A stretch of 64,000 nt of DNA from Frigidibacter sp. ROC022 (GTDB taxonomy: Bacteria > Pseudomonadota > Alphaproteobacteria > Rhodobacterales > Rhodobacteraceae). Below, in pieces: positions 19,314-28,075 of the stretch; within the stretch, counting starts at the first letter, position 1, and each line of letters begins with the position of its first letter. A model generated the notes under the pieces. It ran no database searches, was not told the DNA's origin, and saw only the letters and a list, made by a program, of their open reading frames with translations. The stretch is taken from NCBI RefSeq assembly GCF_024723735.1, contig NZ_JANQDU010000001.1, positions 248,001-312,000 of the forward strand. Reading direction: 5' to 3'. Both the position numbers and the translations under genes were made by a program.

Positions 19314-19345
19314 GCCTGCCGGCAATAAAAAAGAAAACGGCAGGC
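19314..19345 (+). promoter_or_regulatory. Inverted repeat with A-rich loop upstream of the Hint gene
   Basis: GCCTGCCG at 19314-19321 is matched by CGGCAGGC at 19338-19345, separated by 16 bases that are nearly all A (GCAATAAAAAAGAAAA). It ends 8 bp before the ATG at 19354, so it may sequester the start in mRNA or bind a regulator in DNA. It follows lpxR by 70 bp, so it could also act as a weak terminator. Confidence 0.4.
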
Positions 19346-19353
19346 ATACAGGT

Positions 19354-20466
19354 ATGGGGACGGGCTCTCGCGGCACGTTTGCCATCGCATGGTCAGACAC
19401 CGAAATCGACGGGCTCCCCGGGGCGCCGTTCGAGGAGCTGACGATCGGGGCAAGCTGGAGCTGGAACGGGCAGGCGGTCCGGGTTGACGGTCCGCAGGAC
19501 GTGCTGGTGCTGGACGAGGCGCATGGCGCGGCCGAATTGCGTGACCGCGCCGGGCTGCGGACACCACGGATCGTCGGCATGGCGGCGGCGCGGGGGCCGA
19601 ACCGCGACGACGGGCTGCTGGACCCGGACGGGCCGCTGCGCGACGGATTCACCGTGACCGACGGGCGCCGGCAATACCCGGTCGCGGTGCTGCGCAATCC
19701 CGCCACCGGGCGGATGCTGCTGGCCTTTCCCGGCGCGATGCCGCCGCCGGCGACCGAGCTCTGGGTTACGGCGATGACCGAGGCGCCAAGGCACGAGATC
19801 AAGCAGGACGCGAAGGCGGTGATCTGCTTCACCCAGGGGACCAAGCTGCGCACCCCGGATGGCGATCGCCGGGTCGAGGATCTGGCGCCGGGCGACAGGG
19901 TCATCACCCGCGACGACGGCGCGCAGGAGGTCTACTGGGTCGGCTCATCGGTGCTGACCGGGGCGCGTCTGCATGTCTCGCCCGAGCTGCGGCCGATCCG
20001 GATCCGGGCCGCCGCCCTGGGCAGCGACCTGCCCGACGGCGAGCTGCTGGTTTCGCCGCAGCACCGGGTGCTGGTGCGGGGCCGGGCGGCCCGGGCGCTG
20101 TTCAATACCGACGAGGTGCTGGTCGCGGCGGCCGACCTGATCAACGATCACTCGATCACCACGGTGCATTCGCTGAAATCGCTGACCTATTACCACCTGG
20201 CGCTGGCCCGGCATCAGGTGGTCTGGGCCAATGGCGTGCCCTCCGAGAGCTTTCATCCCGGCGAGGCGGCGCTGTCGCGGCTGGAGGGGCAGCAGCTGGA
20301 GCGCCTGCTGCGGATGTTCCCCGATGTCGCCCGCGACCCGGCCCGCTATGGCGCCCCGGCCCGGCGGATGCTGACCCGGGCCGAAGCGGCGATCCTGCGC
20401 CACGATCTGCCGAAGGAACTGCGGGGCCTGTCGAGCGGACGGCCTGCAGGTGCCGGGGCCCATTGA
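19354..20466 (+). CDS. Hint-domain (Hedgehog/intein-type) protein
   Basis: 370-residue protein with a Hint_2 self-processing domain at about residues 155-300. The block A cysteine is Cys158 in AVICFTQGTKLRTPDGDRRVEDLAPGDRVITRDDG and a later block has LLVSPQHRVLVRG. Members cleave or splice at the peptide bond before the Cys, often on secreted or surface proteins in Rhodobacterales, sometimes releasing an N-terminal part. The N-terminal 150 residues (FAIAWSDTEIDGLPGAPFEELTIGASWSW) are not recognised and no signal peptide is evident. The C-terminal tail is Arg-rich and helical. The ribosome site is weak. Function is unknown. Confidence 0.75.
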   Translation: MGTGSRGTFAIAWSDTEIDGLPGAPFEELTIGASWSWNGQAVRVDGPQDVLVLDEAHGAAELRDRAGLRTPRIVGMAAARGPNRDDGLLDPDGPLRDGFTVTDGRRQYPVAVLRNPATGRMLLAFPGAMPPPATELWVTAMTEAPRHEIKQDAKAVICFTQGTKLRTPDGDRRVEDLAPGDRVITRDDGAQEVYWVGSSVLTGARLHVSPELRPIRIRAAALGSDLPDGELLVSPQHRVLVRGRAARALFNTDEVLVAAADLINDHSITTVHSLKSLTYYHLALARHQVVWANGVPSESFHPGEAALSRLEGQQLERLLRMFPDVARDPARYGAPARRMLTRAEAAILRHDLPKELRGLSSGRPAGAGAH

Positions 20467-20490
20467 CTCGGCCGGCGCAGCGGCTATAAG
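20463..20490 (+). promoter_or_regulatory. Promoter of rpsD
   Basis: TTGACT (20463-20468), a 16-bp spacer and TATAAG (20485-20490) form a sigma-70-type promoter starting inside the stop of the Hint gene. Transcription would begin near 20497 and give a leader of roughly 145 nt before the rpsD GTG. Confidence 0.6.
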
Positions 20491-20501
20491 CGCCCCGTTC
20501 C

Positions 20502-20640
20502 GGCCCTTGGGTACGTCCCTTGGGCCGCATTCATTGGTGTTGGTGGACCCCGCAAGGGGAAACCTGTCGCCGGGGAGACCCGGAAAGGACAACGCCCTTC
20601 GCAATCGCGGGCCGCTTTGCCCGCAAGAAGGAGATCAGCG
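20502..20640 (+). ncRNA. Structured 5' leader of rpsD, candidate S4-responsive cis-regulatory RNA
   Basis: Four hairpins in 125 nt. Hairpin 1 pairs GGCCC 20502-20506 with GGGCC 20522-20526, with inner GGG/CCC pairs. Hairpin 2 is CCCC-GCAA-GGGG (20548-20559), closed by a GNRA loop and extendable by GGT/ACC. Hairpin 3 is CCGGG-GAGA-CCCGG (20570-20583), again GNRA. Hairpin 4 is GCGGGC-CGCTTT-GCCCGC (20607-20624), ending directly at the ribosome site AAGAAGGAG (20625-20633). Autoregulation of rpsD by S4 binding to mRNA is known in other bacteria; that this leader does so is inference. Confidence 0.55.
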
Positions 20641-21261
20641 GTGACCAAACGCACCTCTGCCAAGCACAAGCTCGACCGCCGGATGGGCGAGAACATCTGG
20701 GGCCGTCCGAAATCCCCGGTCAACAAGCGTGAATACGGCCCCGGCCAGCACGGCCAGCGCCGGAAGAACAAGATCTCGGACTTCGGTCTGCAGCTCCGCG
20801 CCAAGCAGAAGCTCAAGGGCTACTACGGCGACCTGACCGAAAAGCAGTTCGCGCGGATCTTCGCCGAAGCTGCCCGGGTCAAGGGCGACACCTCGGAAAA
20901 CCTGGTCGGCCTGCTCGAGCGTCGTCTCGACGCCGTGGTCTACCGCGCCAAGTTCGTGCCGACGGTCTTTGCCTCGCGCCAGTTCGTCAACCATGGCCAT
21001 GTGCTGGTCAATGGCAAGCCGGTGAACATCGGCAGCTACCGGCTGCGCGAGGGCGATGTGGTCGAGGTCCGGCCGAAGTCGAAGCAACTGGCCATCGTCC
21101 TGGAAGCCGTGCAGCTGTCCGAGCGGGACGTGCCGGATTACATCGAGGTCGATCATTCGAAGATGACCGCGACCTTCGTCCGCACCCCGAGCCTGGGCGA
21201 TGTGCCCTATCCGGTGCAGATGGAACCGAACCTGGTCGTGGAATACTACGCCAAGAACTGA
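20641..21261 (+). CDS. rpsD: 30S ribosomal protein S4
   Basis: 206-residue primary 16S rRNA-binding protein that nucleates assembly of the 30S body. It begins [26 protein letters not shown], has [15 protein letters not shown], and the S4 RNA-binding domain at about residues 95-160 ([45 protein letters not shown]). The GTG at 20641 gives the family N terminus and has an excellent ribosome site. Monocistronic: its own promoter, leader and terminator. Confidence 0.97.
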   Translation: MTKRTSAKHKLDRRMGENIWGRPKSPVNKREYGPGQHGQRRKNKISDFGLQLRAKQKLKGYYGDLTEKQFARIFAEAARVKGDTSENLVGLLERRLDAVVYRAKFVPTVFASRQFVNHGHVLVNGKPVNIGSYRLREGDVVEVRPKSKQLAIVLEAVQLSERDVPDYIEVDHSKMTATFVRTPSLGDVPYPVQMEPNLVVEYYAKN

Positions 21262-21289
21262 TCCGGACGGATCATGTCCCGAATTCCGG

Positions 21290-21324
21290 CGCCGCGCTTC
21301 GCAAGAAGCGCGGCGTTTCGCTTT
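21290..21324 (+). terminator. Rho-independent terminator of rpsD
   Basis: Perfect 11-bp stem CGCCGCGCTTC/GAAGCGCGGCG closed by a GCAA tetraloop, followed by TTTCGCTTT, 28 bp after the rpsD stop. Confidence 0.85.
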
Positions 21325-21371
21325 CCGGCCCCCGGCGCTATGCTCGAACCCGGATCGAGGGGGGACGAGCC

Positions 21372-21965
21372 ATGCAGAAGCTCCAGTCGCAAGGCGTGCA
21401 TCACATCACCCTGATGGGGGCGGACCGGCAGGGGTCGATCGATTTCTGGGAGGGCGTGCTGGGCATGCCGTTCCTCTTCGATCAGCCCAATCTGGACAAC
21501 CCGGATGAGGGCCATCTCTATTTCGATCCCGGCGACGGGCGGCTCATCACCGTCTTCACCAACGAGTCCCGCGCCGCCGATCGCAGCCGCACGCCGACCG
21601 TGACCGGAGCGGTGCATCACATTGCCTTCACGGTGTCGAAGGCGACCTTTTCCCAGGCGGTGAAGCGACTGGAGGCGCGCGGCATCGGCCACAGCGGGCC
21701 GAAGGACCGGGGCTTCATGGATTCGATCTATTTCAAGGACCCGCTGGGCCTGCTGATCGAACTGGCCTGCTACCGGTTCGAACCGCCGGAAGGCTGCCGC
21801 CATGCCGAGGTGATGATCGAGGCGCACCGGCTGCGGGTGGCGCGCGGCGATGCCAATATCCGGGAAGAGCACCTGGCCGACGCGATCGAACTGCTGGTGG
21901 CCCGGCGCCAGGACTCGCTGTCCGAGGATCGCGGCCCGAAGGATCCCTATCACCGGCAGGATTGA
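21372..21965 (+). CDS. VOC family (glyoxalase/dioxygenase-like) protein
   Basis: 197-residue vicinal-oxygen-chelate protein with two beta-alpha-beta-beta-beta modules. Ligand-like positions are [11 protein letters not shown] (His10/His11), [10 protein letters not shown] in the second module, and [17 protein letters not shown], with the conserved Glu. The domain layout resembles ring-cleaving dioxygenase and glyoxalase-like proteins, but no specific substrate can be assigned. The C-terminal helix ([35 protein letters not shown]) is charged. A hairpin and a dispersed repeat follow the gene. Confidence 0.75.
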   Translation: MQKLQSQGVHHITLMGADRQGSIDFWEGVLGMPFLFDQPNLDNPDEGHLYFDPGDGRLITVFTNESRAADRSRTPTVTGAVHHIAFTVSKATFSQAVKRLEARGIGHSGPKDRGFMDSIYFKDPLGLLIELACYRFEPPEGCRHAEVMIEAHRLRVARGDANIREEHLADAIELLVARRQDSLSEDRGPKDPYHRQD

Positions 21966-22052
21966 GACGGCTGCGCCGTCAGGCGATCTCTCGTGCCGCC
22001 GCCTTCGGCTCTGGCACTCGGGCTGCCTCCGGCGGGGATATTTGTCCGGTGA
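21966..22052 (+). repeat. 3'-end composite repeat: hairpin plus GCCTCCGGCGGGGATATTT element
   Basis: Directly after the VOC stop there is GACGGC-TGC-GCCGTC (21966-21980), then GCCTCCGGCGGGGATATTT (22025-22043) followed by GTCCGG and TGAAGCGG. The distal motif recurs with small changes at 46130 (opposite strand), 50781 (opposite strand) and inside xdhB at about 3636-3660. Such elements lie at gene ends in Rhodobacterales. Confidence 0.65.
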
Positions 22053-22171
22053 AGCGGATGGCGGGGCTCGGGCCGGGGGCCGCCGCGACGGTGACGGAAC
22101 GCCAAGGCTGGTCACATCCCGCCGGCACCGCTAGAAGGGCGCCTGTAAAGGTGCTGCCCAGGACCCGCCCC

Positions 22172-23296
22172 ATGCCTCTGTCGCTTCGCCCGCAGCCGGG
22201 CATACTGGATATCGAACTCTATGTGGCCGGCAAGGCAAGCGCCTCGCCGGGGACCGAGCCGGTGAAACTGTCGGCCAACGAAAACCCGTTCGGCCCCAGT
22301 CCGAAGGCGATCGAGGCCTATCACCGCGCCGCCTTCAACCTGCATCGCTATCCCGGCACCGACCACCGCGCCCTGCGCGAGGCGATCGGCGCCGCGCATG
22401 GCATCGATCCGGCCCGGATCATCTGCGGCGTCGGTTCGGACGAGATCCTGCATCTGCTGGCACAGGCCTATATCGGTCCGGGCGACGAGGCGATCATGAC
22501 CCGGCACGGGTTCATGGTCTATCCGATCGTGACCAGGGCCGCCGGCGGCAGGCCGGTGGTGGTCGAGGAGCGCGAACGGGTGACCGATGTCGAGGCGATC
22601 CTGGCGGCGGTGACTCCGAAGACCCGGCTCGTCTACCTGGCCAACCCGAACAATCCGACCGGCACGATGATCGGCGGCAATGCCCTTGCGAGGCTGGCCG
22701 ACGGGTTGCCCGACCACGTGATGCTGGTCCTCGACGGCGCCTATGCCGAATTCGTCGAAGGCTATGACGGCGGGCTGTCGGTGATGCAGTCCCGCGACAA
22801 CGTCTTCATGACCCGGACCTTCTCGAAGCTCTACGGGCTGGGCGGGCTGCGGGTCGGCTGGGGCCATGGCCCGCAGGAGGTGATCGACGTCCTGAACCGG
22901 ATCCGGGGGCCGTTCAACCTGTCGGAACCGCAGATGGCGGCCGCCATTGCGGCTCTGGGCGACCGCGAGCATATCGACCGGTCGCTGGCCGAGAACACGC
23001 GGCTGCGGGCCTGGCTGGCCAAGGCGCTGGCCGAGGTCGGAGTGCCCTCGGACACCTCCTGCACCAATTTCATCCTGGCGCGCTTTGCCGACCGGGCCGA
23101 GGCCGAGGCCTGCGACCGCTATCTGCAGGACCAGGGGATCATCGTGCGGCAGGTCGCCGGCTACGGGCTGCCGAACTGCCTGCGGATCACCGTGGGGGAT
23201 GAAGCCTCCTGCCGCCGGGTCGCCCATGCGGTGGCCCAGTTCAAGGCGGCGCAGGGGCAACCCGTGGCGGCGATGCCCGAAGGGACGACGGAATGA
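22172..23296 (+). CDS. hisC: Histidinol-phosphate aminotransferase
   Basis: 374-residue fold-type I PLP aminotransferase converting imidazole-acetol phosphate to histidinol phosphate; in this group it may also act on aromatic amino acid precursors. Motifs: [18 protein letters not shown] at the N terminus, the substrate/cofactor region [23 protein letters not shown], and the PLP lysine in [17 protein letters not shown]. The ATG at 22172 gives the family start [18 protein letters not shown]. Its stop overlaps the tyrA ATG (ATGA at 23293-23296), and pairing with a prephenate dehydrogenase suggests a shared role in tyrosine synthesis. Confidence 0.94.
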   Translation: MPLSLRPQPGILDIELYVAGKASASPGTEPVKLSANENPFGPSPKAIEAYHRAAFNLHRYPGTDHRALREAIGAAHGIDPARIICGVGSDEILHLLAQAYIGPGDEAIMTRHGFMVYPIVTRAAGGRPVVVEERERVTDVEAILAAVTPKTRLVYLANPNNPTGTMIGGNALARLADGLPDHVMLVLDGAYAEFVEGYDGGLSVMQSRDNVFMTRTFSKLYGLGGLRVGWGHGPQEVIDVLNRIRGPFNLSEPQMAAAIAALGDREHIDRSLAENTRLRAWLAKALAEVGVPSDTSCTNFILARFADRAEAEACDRYLQDQGIIVRQVAGYGLPNCLRITVGDEASCRRVAHAVAQFKAAQGQPVAAMPEGTTE

Positions 23297-24204
23297 TCTA
23301 TCAAAGGGTGGCGCTGATCGGCCTGGGGCTGATCGCCTCGTCGATGGCGCATGCGATGCGCCGCGCCGGGGTGGCGGGCGAGATCGTCGGCACCGCACGT
23401 TCGGCCGAGACCCGGTCGGTTGCGGCCGAGTTGGGGTTTTGCGACCGGGTGGTCGAGACCGCCACCGAGGCCGTGGCCGGCGCCGATCTGGTGGTGCTGG
23501 CAACGCCGGTCGGTGCGATGGGCGCGATCGCCGCCGAGATCGGCCCGCATCTGGCCCCGGGCGCGACGGTGACCGATGTCGGCTCGGTCAAGCGCGCGGT
23601 GCTCGATGCGGTGCTGCCGCATATCCCCGAAGGCGTGGATTTCGTCGGCTCGCACCCGATGGCGGGGACCGAGCATTCGGGGCCGCGTTCGGGCTTTGCC
23701 GAACTGTTCGACAACCGCTGGTGCCTGATGGTGTCGGCACCGGAAGCTGATCCGAAGGCGGTGGCGCGGCTGACCAGGTTCTGGAACGCGCTCGGCTCGA
23801 ATGTCGAGCAGATGGATGTCGATCATCACGACCTGGTCTGCGCCGTGGTCAGCCATGCGCCGCACCTGATCGCCTACACGATGGTCGGGGTCGCCGACGA
23901 CCTGAGCCGGGTGACCGACAGCGAGGTGATCAAGTTCTCGGCGGCCGGGTTCCGCGACTTCACCCGGATCGCGGCTTCGGACCCGACGATGTGGCGCGAT
24001 GTCTTCCTGACCAACAAGGATGCGACCCTGGAAATCCTGGGCCGGTTCACCGAAGAGCTGTTTGCCCTGCAGCGGGCGATCCGGCTGGGCGACGGGCAGC
24101 ATCTGCACGACTATTTCACCCGCACCCGGGCGATCCGGCGCGGCATCATCGACGCCGGACAGGATACCGACAAGCCGGACTTTGGCCGGAGCGGCGGGAC
24201 ATGA
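23293..24204 (+). CDS. tyrA: Prephenate/arogenate dehydrogenase
   Basis: 303-residue NAD(P)-dependent dehydrogenase of tyrosine biosynthesis (TyrA/TyrC cyclohexadienyl type). It has an N-terminal Rossmann motif [27 protein letters not shown], the catalytic-site segment DVGSVKRAV and [15 protein letters not shown] with the catalytic His, and a C-terminal helical dimerisation domain ([37 protein letters not shown]). No ACT or chorismate mutase domain is fused. Coupled to hisC upstream and the extensin-like gene downstream by ATGA overlaps. Confidence 0.93.
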   Translation: MIYQRVALIGLGLIASSMAHAMRRAGVAGEIVGTARSAETRSVAAELGFCDRVVETATEAVAGADLVVLATPVGAMGAIAAEIGPHLAPGATVTDVGSVKRAVLDAVLPHIPEGVDFVGSHPMAGTEHSGPRSGFAELFDNRWCLMVSAPEADPKAVARLTRFWNALGSNVEQMDVDHHDLVCAVVSHAPHLIAYTMVGVADDLSRVTDSEVIKFSAAGFRDFTRIAASDPTMWRDVFLTNKDATLEILGRFTEELFALQRAIRLGDGQHLHDYFTRTRAIRRGIIDAGQDTDKPDFGRSGGT

Positions 24205-25073
24205 CCCGGGGCGGCCGGTCGCGGCCGGGCCTGTCGGCATTCGGCGCCCTGACATTTCTTGTCGCGGGGCTGGGCGGTTCCGGAGGGACTTGGGCCGAGG
24301 CGCCGGAACGATCCCCCCTGCCGCGCTGGCGGGCGCTGACGGAAGAGGTCGCGGCAGCGGCGCCGCGGCCGGCCGACGGGGTTGCCCCGGTGGCGGCGGT
24401 GGCTGCGGCCAGCAAGGCGGCCAGCGCCAGTGTCCACGCGGTTGCACGGTCGCTTCGGCCCGTTGCGCGGCCGAAAGGTCTGCAGAAGACCTTCGCGGCG
24501 CAGCCTGCGGGGCTGCGGGTGCAGCCGGCCGGGAAGGCGGCCCGCAAGGCAGGCTCTGTCTGCGGCCTGCCGGGGGTCGAGGGCGCCGCTGTGACGCGCA
24601 TTTCCGCCTCGGTCAAGGGCTGTGGCGTGGCCGAGCCGGTCCGGGTGACCTCGGTCGAAGGCGTCGCGTTGTCGGTGCCGGCGATCATGGACTGTGCGAC
24701 CGCCGAGGCGCTGTCGTCCTGGGTCGGCAAGGCCGTCGTGCCGACCATCGGCAAGCGTGGCGGCGGTGTGGCGAAGTTGCAGGTGGCGGCGCATTACGCC
24801 TGCCGGCCGCGCAACAACGTCAAGGGCGCAAAGATCTCGGAACACGGGCGCGGCAAGGCGATCGACATCTCCGGCATCGTCCTGAAGAACGGCAGCGTCC
24901 TGTCGGTCCTGAAGGGCTGGCGCGACGCCCGGCAGGGGCCGCTGCTCAAGGCGCTGCACAAGGCGGCCTGCGGGCCATTCGGCACGGTTCTGGGCCCTGC
25001 GGCGAACCGCTATCACCAGGACCATTTCCACTTCGATACGGCGACCTACCGGAGCGGCAGCTACTGCCGCTGA
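24201..25073 (+). CDS. Extensin-like family secreted protein
   Basis: 290-residue exported protein. A hydrophobic N-terminal segment (SAFGALTFLVAGLGGSG) is followed by an Ala/Pro/Lys-rich region (about 35-110) and the C-terminal extensin-like domain: CGLPGVEGAAVTRI, KGCGVAEPVRV, MDCATAEALSSWV, AAHYACRPRNNVKGAKISEHGRGKAIDISGI, and HQDHFHFD near the end. The SEHGRGKAIDI and HFHFD His/Asp residues resemble those of D-Ala-D-Ala peptidase-type (MEROPS M15-like) folds, so a cell-wall role is plausible. Overlaps tyrA by 4 bp; that gene order is common in Rhodobacterales. Confidence 0.82.
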   Translation: MTRGGRSRPGLSAFGALTFLVAGLGGSGGTWAEAPERSPLPRWRALTEEVAAAAPRPADGVAPVAAVAAASKAASASVHAVARSLRPVARPKGLQKTFAAQPAGLRVQPAGKAARKAGSVCGLPGVEGAAVTRISASVKGCGVAEPVRVTSVEGVALSVPAIMDCATAEALSSWVGKAVVPTIGKRGGGVAKLQVAAHYACRPRNNVKGAKISEHGRGKAIDISGIVLKNGSVLSVLKGWRDARQGPLLKALHKAACGPFGTVLGPAANRYHQDHFHFDTATYRSGSYCR

Positions 25074-25131
25074 CGCAGGGGTGTGGCCGTCGGAGCAGGT
25101 GCGCTTCCACTTCTGCGCTTTCCGCCGGTGC

Positions 25132-26340
25132 CTAGCTCAGCGTCTCGCGCTGCCAGTCCCTGGCAAAGCTGACCTCGGCCACTTCGGCCAGACGTCTCGT
25201 CCGGTCGAGCGCGGCCTCGAGCCGGGCCAGCCGGGCGCGGCCCAGCTTCACCCCGGCTTCGGGCCAGAAGGCCGTGACATGGAGCCGGTCGGCGTCGCGC
25301 TCGGCCTTCATGTCGATCCGGCCGATCAGCCGGTCGCCCTCGAGCACCGGAAAGACGTAATAGCCCCATTTGCGTTTCGGCGCCGGGACGAAGACCTCGA
25401 TCCGGTAGAAGAAGCCGAACAGCCGCTGGGCCCGGGCCCGGTCGCGCAGCGCCGGATCGAAGGGCGAGAGCACGCGGACCAGCCCCGGCGGCTCGCACGC
25501 CTCGGCGGCCCGGTCCAGCACATCGGGCCGGGCAAAGCTGCGGCGCCGGCTGCCGTCGGCACCTTCGACGGCGATCTCGATGATCTCGCCCCGCGCCAGC
25601 GCCGCCGCACACCAATCCCTGGCCTCGGCGGGGGTGATCTTGGCCCAGAAGGCGGCGATCTCGCCCGAGGTGGCGAAGCCCAGCCGGTCCAGCGCCGCGC
25701 CGGCGGCCCAGTCGATCGTGTGGCTTTCGGGATGGGTGGTCGAGAGATGCGGCTCGGGCACCACCCGCTCGGTCAGGTCATAGACCTTGCGGAAGGATTC
25801 GCGCCGGGCGATCGCCAATTGCCCGGTGTGCCAGAGGTATTCCAGCGCCGTCTTCGAGGGATTCCATTCCCACCAGCCACCGGATTTGCGCTCTTCGCCG
25901 CTGCCGACATCTGCCGTGCCGCAGGCACCATGGGCGCGGACATGCTCCAGAACCGCCCCGGTCTCGCGGTCGAACTCGGGGCCGTGCCAGTTGGTCCAGC
26001 GTGCCTGCAGCCGGGTTTCCGCGCGGGCGAAGCGCAGCTTCCAGTGCGGATAGAACTCCATCGGGATGATCGAGGCGTCATGGGTCCAGTGCTCGAACAG
26101 GGCGCGGTCGGTTTCGGTCAGCCGGGTCAGCGCCGGGGGCCGATAGGCGGTGCGGCGGGCGTGCAGGATCATGTGATGGGCGCGGGCGACGGTGTTGATC
26201 GAATCCACCTGCACGAAGCCCAGCCGCCGGATCAGGTCGAGCAGCGCCGCGCCGCTGGCCGGGCCACCGCCATCGCACAGCGCGTGGCGGTCAAGAAACA
26301 GCCGCCGCGCGTCGCGGTTGCGCAGCAGCGGCAGGGTCAT
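25132..26340 (-). CDS. YcaQ/AlkZ-like winged-helix DNA glycosylase family protein
   Basis: 402-residue protein of the HTH_42 (DUF1006) family. E. coli YcaQ (AlkX) and Streptomyces AlkZ are glycosylases that unhook interstrand crosslinks and remove bulky N7 adducts. Near residue 38 it has FVQVDSINTVARAHHMIL, whose Q-x-D matches the catalytic QxQ/QxD motif of this family. Later winged-helix segments (TRLTETDRALFEHWTHDASIIPME, GWWEWNPSKTALEYLWHTGQLAIARRE, RVLSPFDPALRDRARAQRLFGF) follow the family. Starts at the ATG overlapping the DUF2125 stop (26337-26340). DNA repair is inferred from the family. Confidence 0.85.
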   Translation of the reverse strand: MTLPLLRNRDARRLFLDRHALCDGGGPASGAALLDLIRRLGFVQVDSINTVARAHHMILHARRTAYRPPALTRLTETDRALFEHWTHDASIIPMEFYPHWKLRFARAETRLQARWTNWHGPEFDRETGAVLEHVRAHGACGTADVGSGEERKSGGWWEWNPSKTALEYLWHTGQLAIARRESFRKVYDLTERVVPEPHLSTTHPESHTIDWAAGAALDRLGFATSGEIAAFWAKITPAEARDWCAAALARGEIIEIAVEGADGSRRRSFARPDVLDRAAEACEPPGLVRVLSPFDPALRDRARAQRLFGFFYRIEVFVPAPKRKWGYYVFPVLEGDRLIGRIDMKAERDADRLHVTAFWPEAGVKLGRARLARLEAALDRTRRLAEVAEVSFARDWQRETLS

Positions 26341-27338
26341 TGCAGTTTCAGGACCGGTGCGGCGCCCAGCGGCAGGGCGCCGATCGACATCTTGCCGCCG
26401 GAAAAGGTCAGCGGCGCCGAGAAGTTCTCGGGGTCCGGAGAGGCGGCGGCCGCGAAGGTCAGAGCCGCCTCGACCATCGCCCGGTTGGCCTCTGGCACAA
26501 GCCCCGCCTTGACCGCGAGATCGAGGATCCGGCGCCACTGGCTGGCCTCGATGGTCAGGCTGCCGTCAAGCTGGCCCCCGGCGTCCACCGCGATGTCACC
26601 GCTGAGCCGCAGGTCCAGCGGCCCCCAGGTCACGGCGCTTGGCGCGACCGAGATATGGGTGATTTGCGGCGGCGTGTCCTCGATCGCGTGGCGGTCCAGC
26701 GGGCCGTCGAAGTCCAGCGTTGCGTCCAGATGCAGGTGGTCCAGCGTGTCGGGCATGTCGCCGCCCAGGTCCCATTGCTCGCGCAGCAGGCGCGGCATCC
26801 GCAGTTCCGCCACGTCAAGGCCGATGTGATGGCCGTAATCCGAGATCGGCGCCTTCTCGGTGGCGAAGCGCAGGGTCTTGGCGGCAAAGTCCAGCCCGTC
26901 GCCGGGGTCGATCACCATGCCGGCCCCGACCAGAGACATCCGGTTCAGCTGGAAGCTGAGCCCGGGCGTAAAGACCAGGCTGGCGCGCAGGTCGTCGGAG
27001 CGGACGCCGACATCGCCGATGGGCAGCCGCAGGGTCTGGCTGTGGTCCCAGACCGCGATATAGTGTTGCGGCTGGTAGCTGAGGGCAAGCGCCTGAAAGA
27101 AGGGCGTTTTCCAGCCCATGCCGCTATGCGGATCGTAGAAGTCGAGATTCGAGACCGACACGTCGAACCGGCTGGGAAAGCCCTGCACCGTCAGGCTGTC
27201 GTAATCCACCGTGACGCCGTCGGCGCGCTCGGTTTCGACCCAGTTGTCCAGCGCGTGTTTCAGCGCCCGCGAGCCGACCAGCCAATAGCCGGCATACAGC
27301 GCCGCCAGCACCAAGATGGCCCAGAACAGTTTCCGCAT
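26337..27338 (-). CDS. DUF2125 family membrane-anchored protein
   Basis: 333-residue protein with an N-terminal signal anchor (KLFWAILVLAALYAGYWLVG) and a large periplasmic beta-rich domain, seen in SLTVQGFPSRFDVSVSNLDFYDP and in paired strands such as LSGDIAVDAGGQLDGSLTIEA. DUF2125 proteins are common in alphaproteobacteria with unknown function; the repeated beta pattern recalls AsmA/DUF945-type lipid-transport-like folds, which is only an impression. The ATG at 27338 starts the signal anchor. Stop overlaps the ycaQ-like ATG, so the two are co-transcribed. Confidence 0.82.
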   Translation of the reverse strand: MRKLFWAILVLAALYAGYWLVGSRALKHALDNWVETERADGVTVDYDSLTVQGFPSRFDVSVSNLDFYDPHSGMGWKTPFFQALALSYQPQHYIAVWDHSQTLRLPIGDVGVRSDDLRASLVFTPGLSFQLNRMSLVGAGMVIDPGDGLDFAAKTLRFATEKAPISDYGHHIGLDVAELRMPRLLREQWDLGGDMPDTLDHLHLDATLDFDGPLDRHAIEDTPPQITHISVAPSAVTWGPLDLRLSGDIAVDAGGQLDGSLTIEASQWRRILDLAVKAGLVPEANRAMVEAALTFAAAASPDPENFSAPLTFSGGKMSIGALPLGAAPVLKLQ

Positions 27339-27396
27339 CGCACTCTTTCCCGTTTCAGGGCTTCTGCATATAGGGGGCGGCAACGGAGGGGAAGTG

Positions 27397-27933
27397 ATGG
27401 CGCTTTGGGTGTTCGGCTATGGGTCGCTGGTCTGGAATCCCGGTTTCACGCCGGTCGAGCGGCAGGTGGCGGAACTGCCCGGTTTCGCGCGCAGCTTCTG
27501 CATGCGCTCGATCCATCACCGCGGCACGCCCGAGGCGCCCGGCCTCGTGCTGGCGCTGGATGCCGACCCGGGGGCGACCTGCAAGGGTGTGGCGCTTCGG
27601 GTGGCCGAGGCCGAAGAGGACGCGGTGACGGCCTATCTGCGTGAACGCGAACTGATTTCCTCGGCCTATCTGGAAGAGCATCACCCGGTGCGGCTGATCG
27701 GCAGCGGCGCCACGGTCGCGGCGCGTTGCTTCGTGGTGGACCGCAACCATGCGCAGTATTGCGGCGGGCTGGCGCTGGAGGAACAGGCCGGGATCATCGC
27801 CCGGGCGGCTGGCGGGCGCGGGCCGAACGATGCCTATCTGCATCAGACTGTCGCACATCTGTCCGAACTGGGGATCGGCGATGCCGATCTGGAGTGGCTG
27901 AGCGCACGGGTGCGGCATCTGACCGGTGGTTGA
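27397..27933 (+). CDS. chaC: ChaC-like gamma-glutamylcyclotransferase
   Basis: 178-residue enzyme expected to cleave glutathione to 5-oxoproline and Cys-Gly. The YGSLVW substrate-binding motif is at residues 7-12 (VFGYGSLVWNPGF), followed by ARSFCMRSIHHRGTPEAPGLVLAL, and the catalytic Glu lies in AYLRERELISSAYLE. The ATG at 27397 has GGAGGGG about 8 bp upstream. Alone on the plus strand, divergent from the DUF2125 operon. Confidence 0.86.
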   Translation: MALWVFGYGSLVWNPGFTPVERQVAELPGFARSFCMRSIHHRGTPEAPGLVLALDADPGATCKGVALRVAEAEEDAVTAYLRERELISSAYLEEHHPVRLIGSGATVAARCFVVDRNHAQYCGGLALEEQAGIIARAAGGRGPNDAYLHQTVAHLSELGIGDADLEWLSARVRHLTGG

Positions 27934-28075
27934 GGCATCTTCGCCGGTCCCGCCCGCAATGCCCGGGGCGCGACCGCACCGGGCCATGAAATCTTTCTAA
28001 CTGCTTTGTTCATTGGAACTTCAGGCGGAACCGCCTATTCTGCACTGCAATGAGAATGTTCCAGGACCGGAGCGC

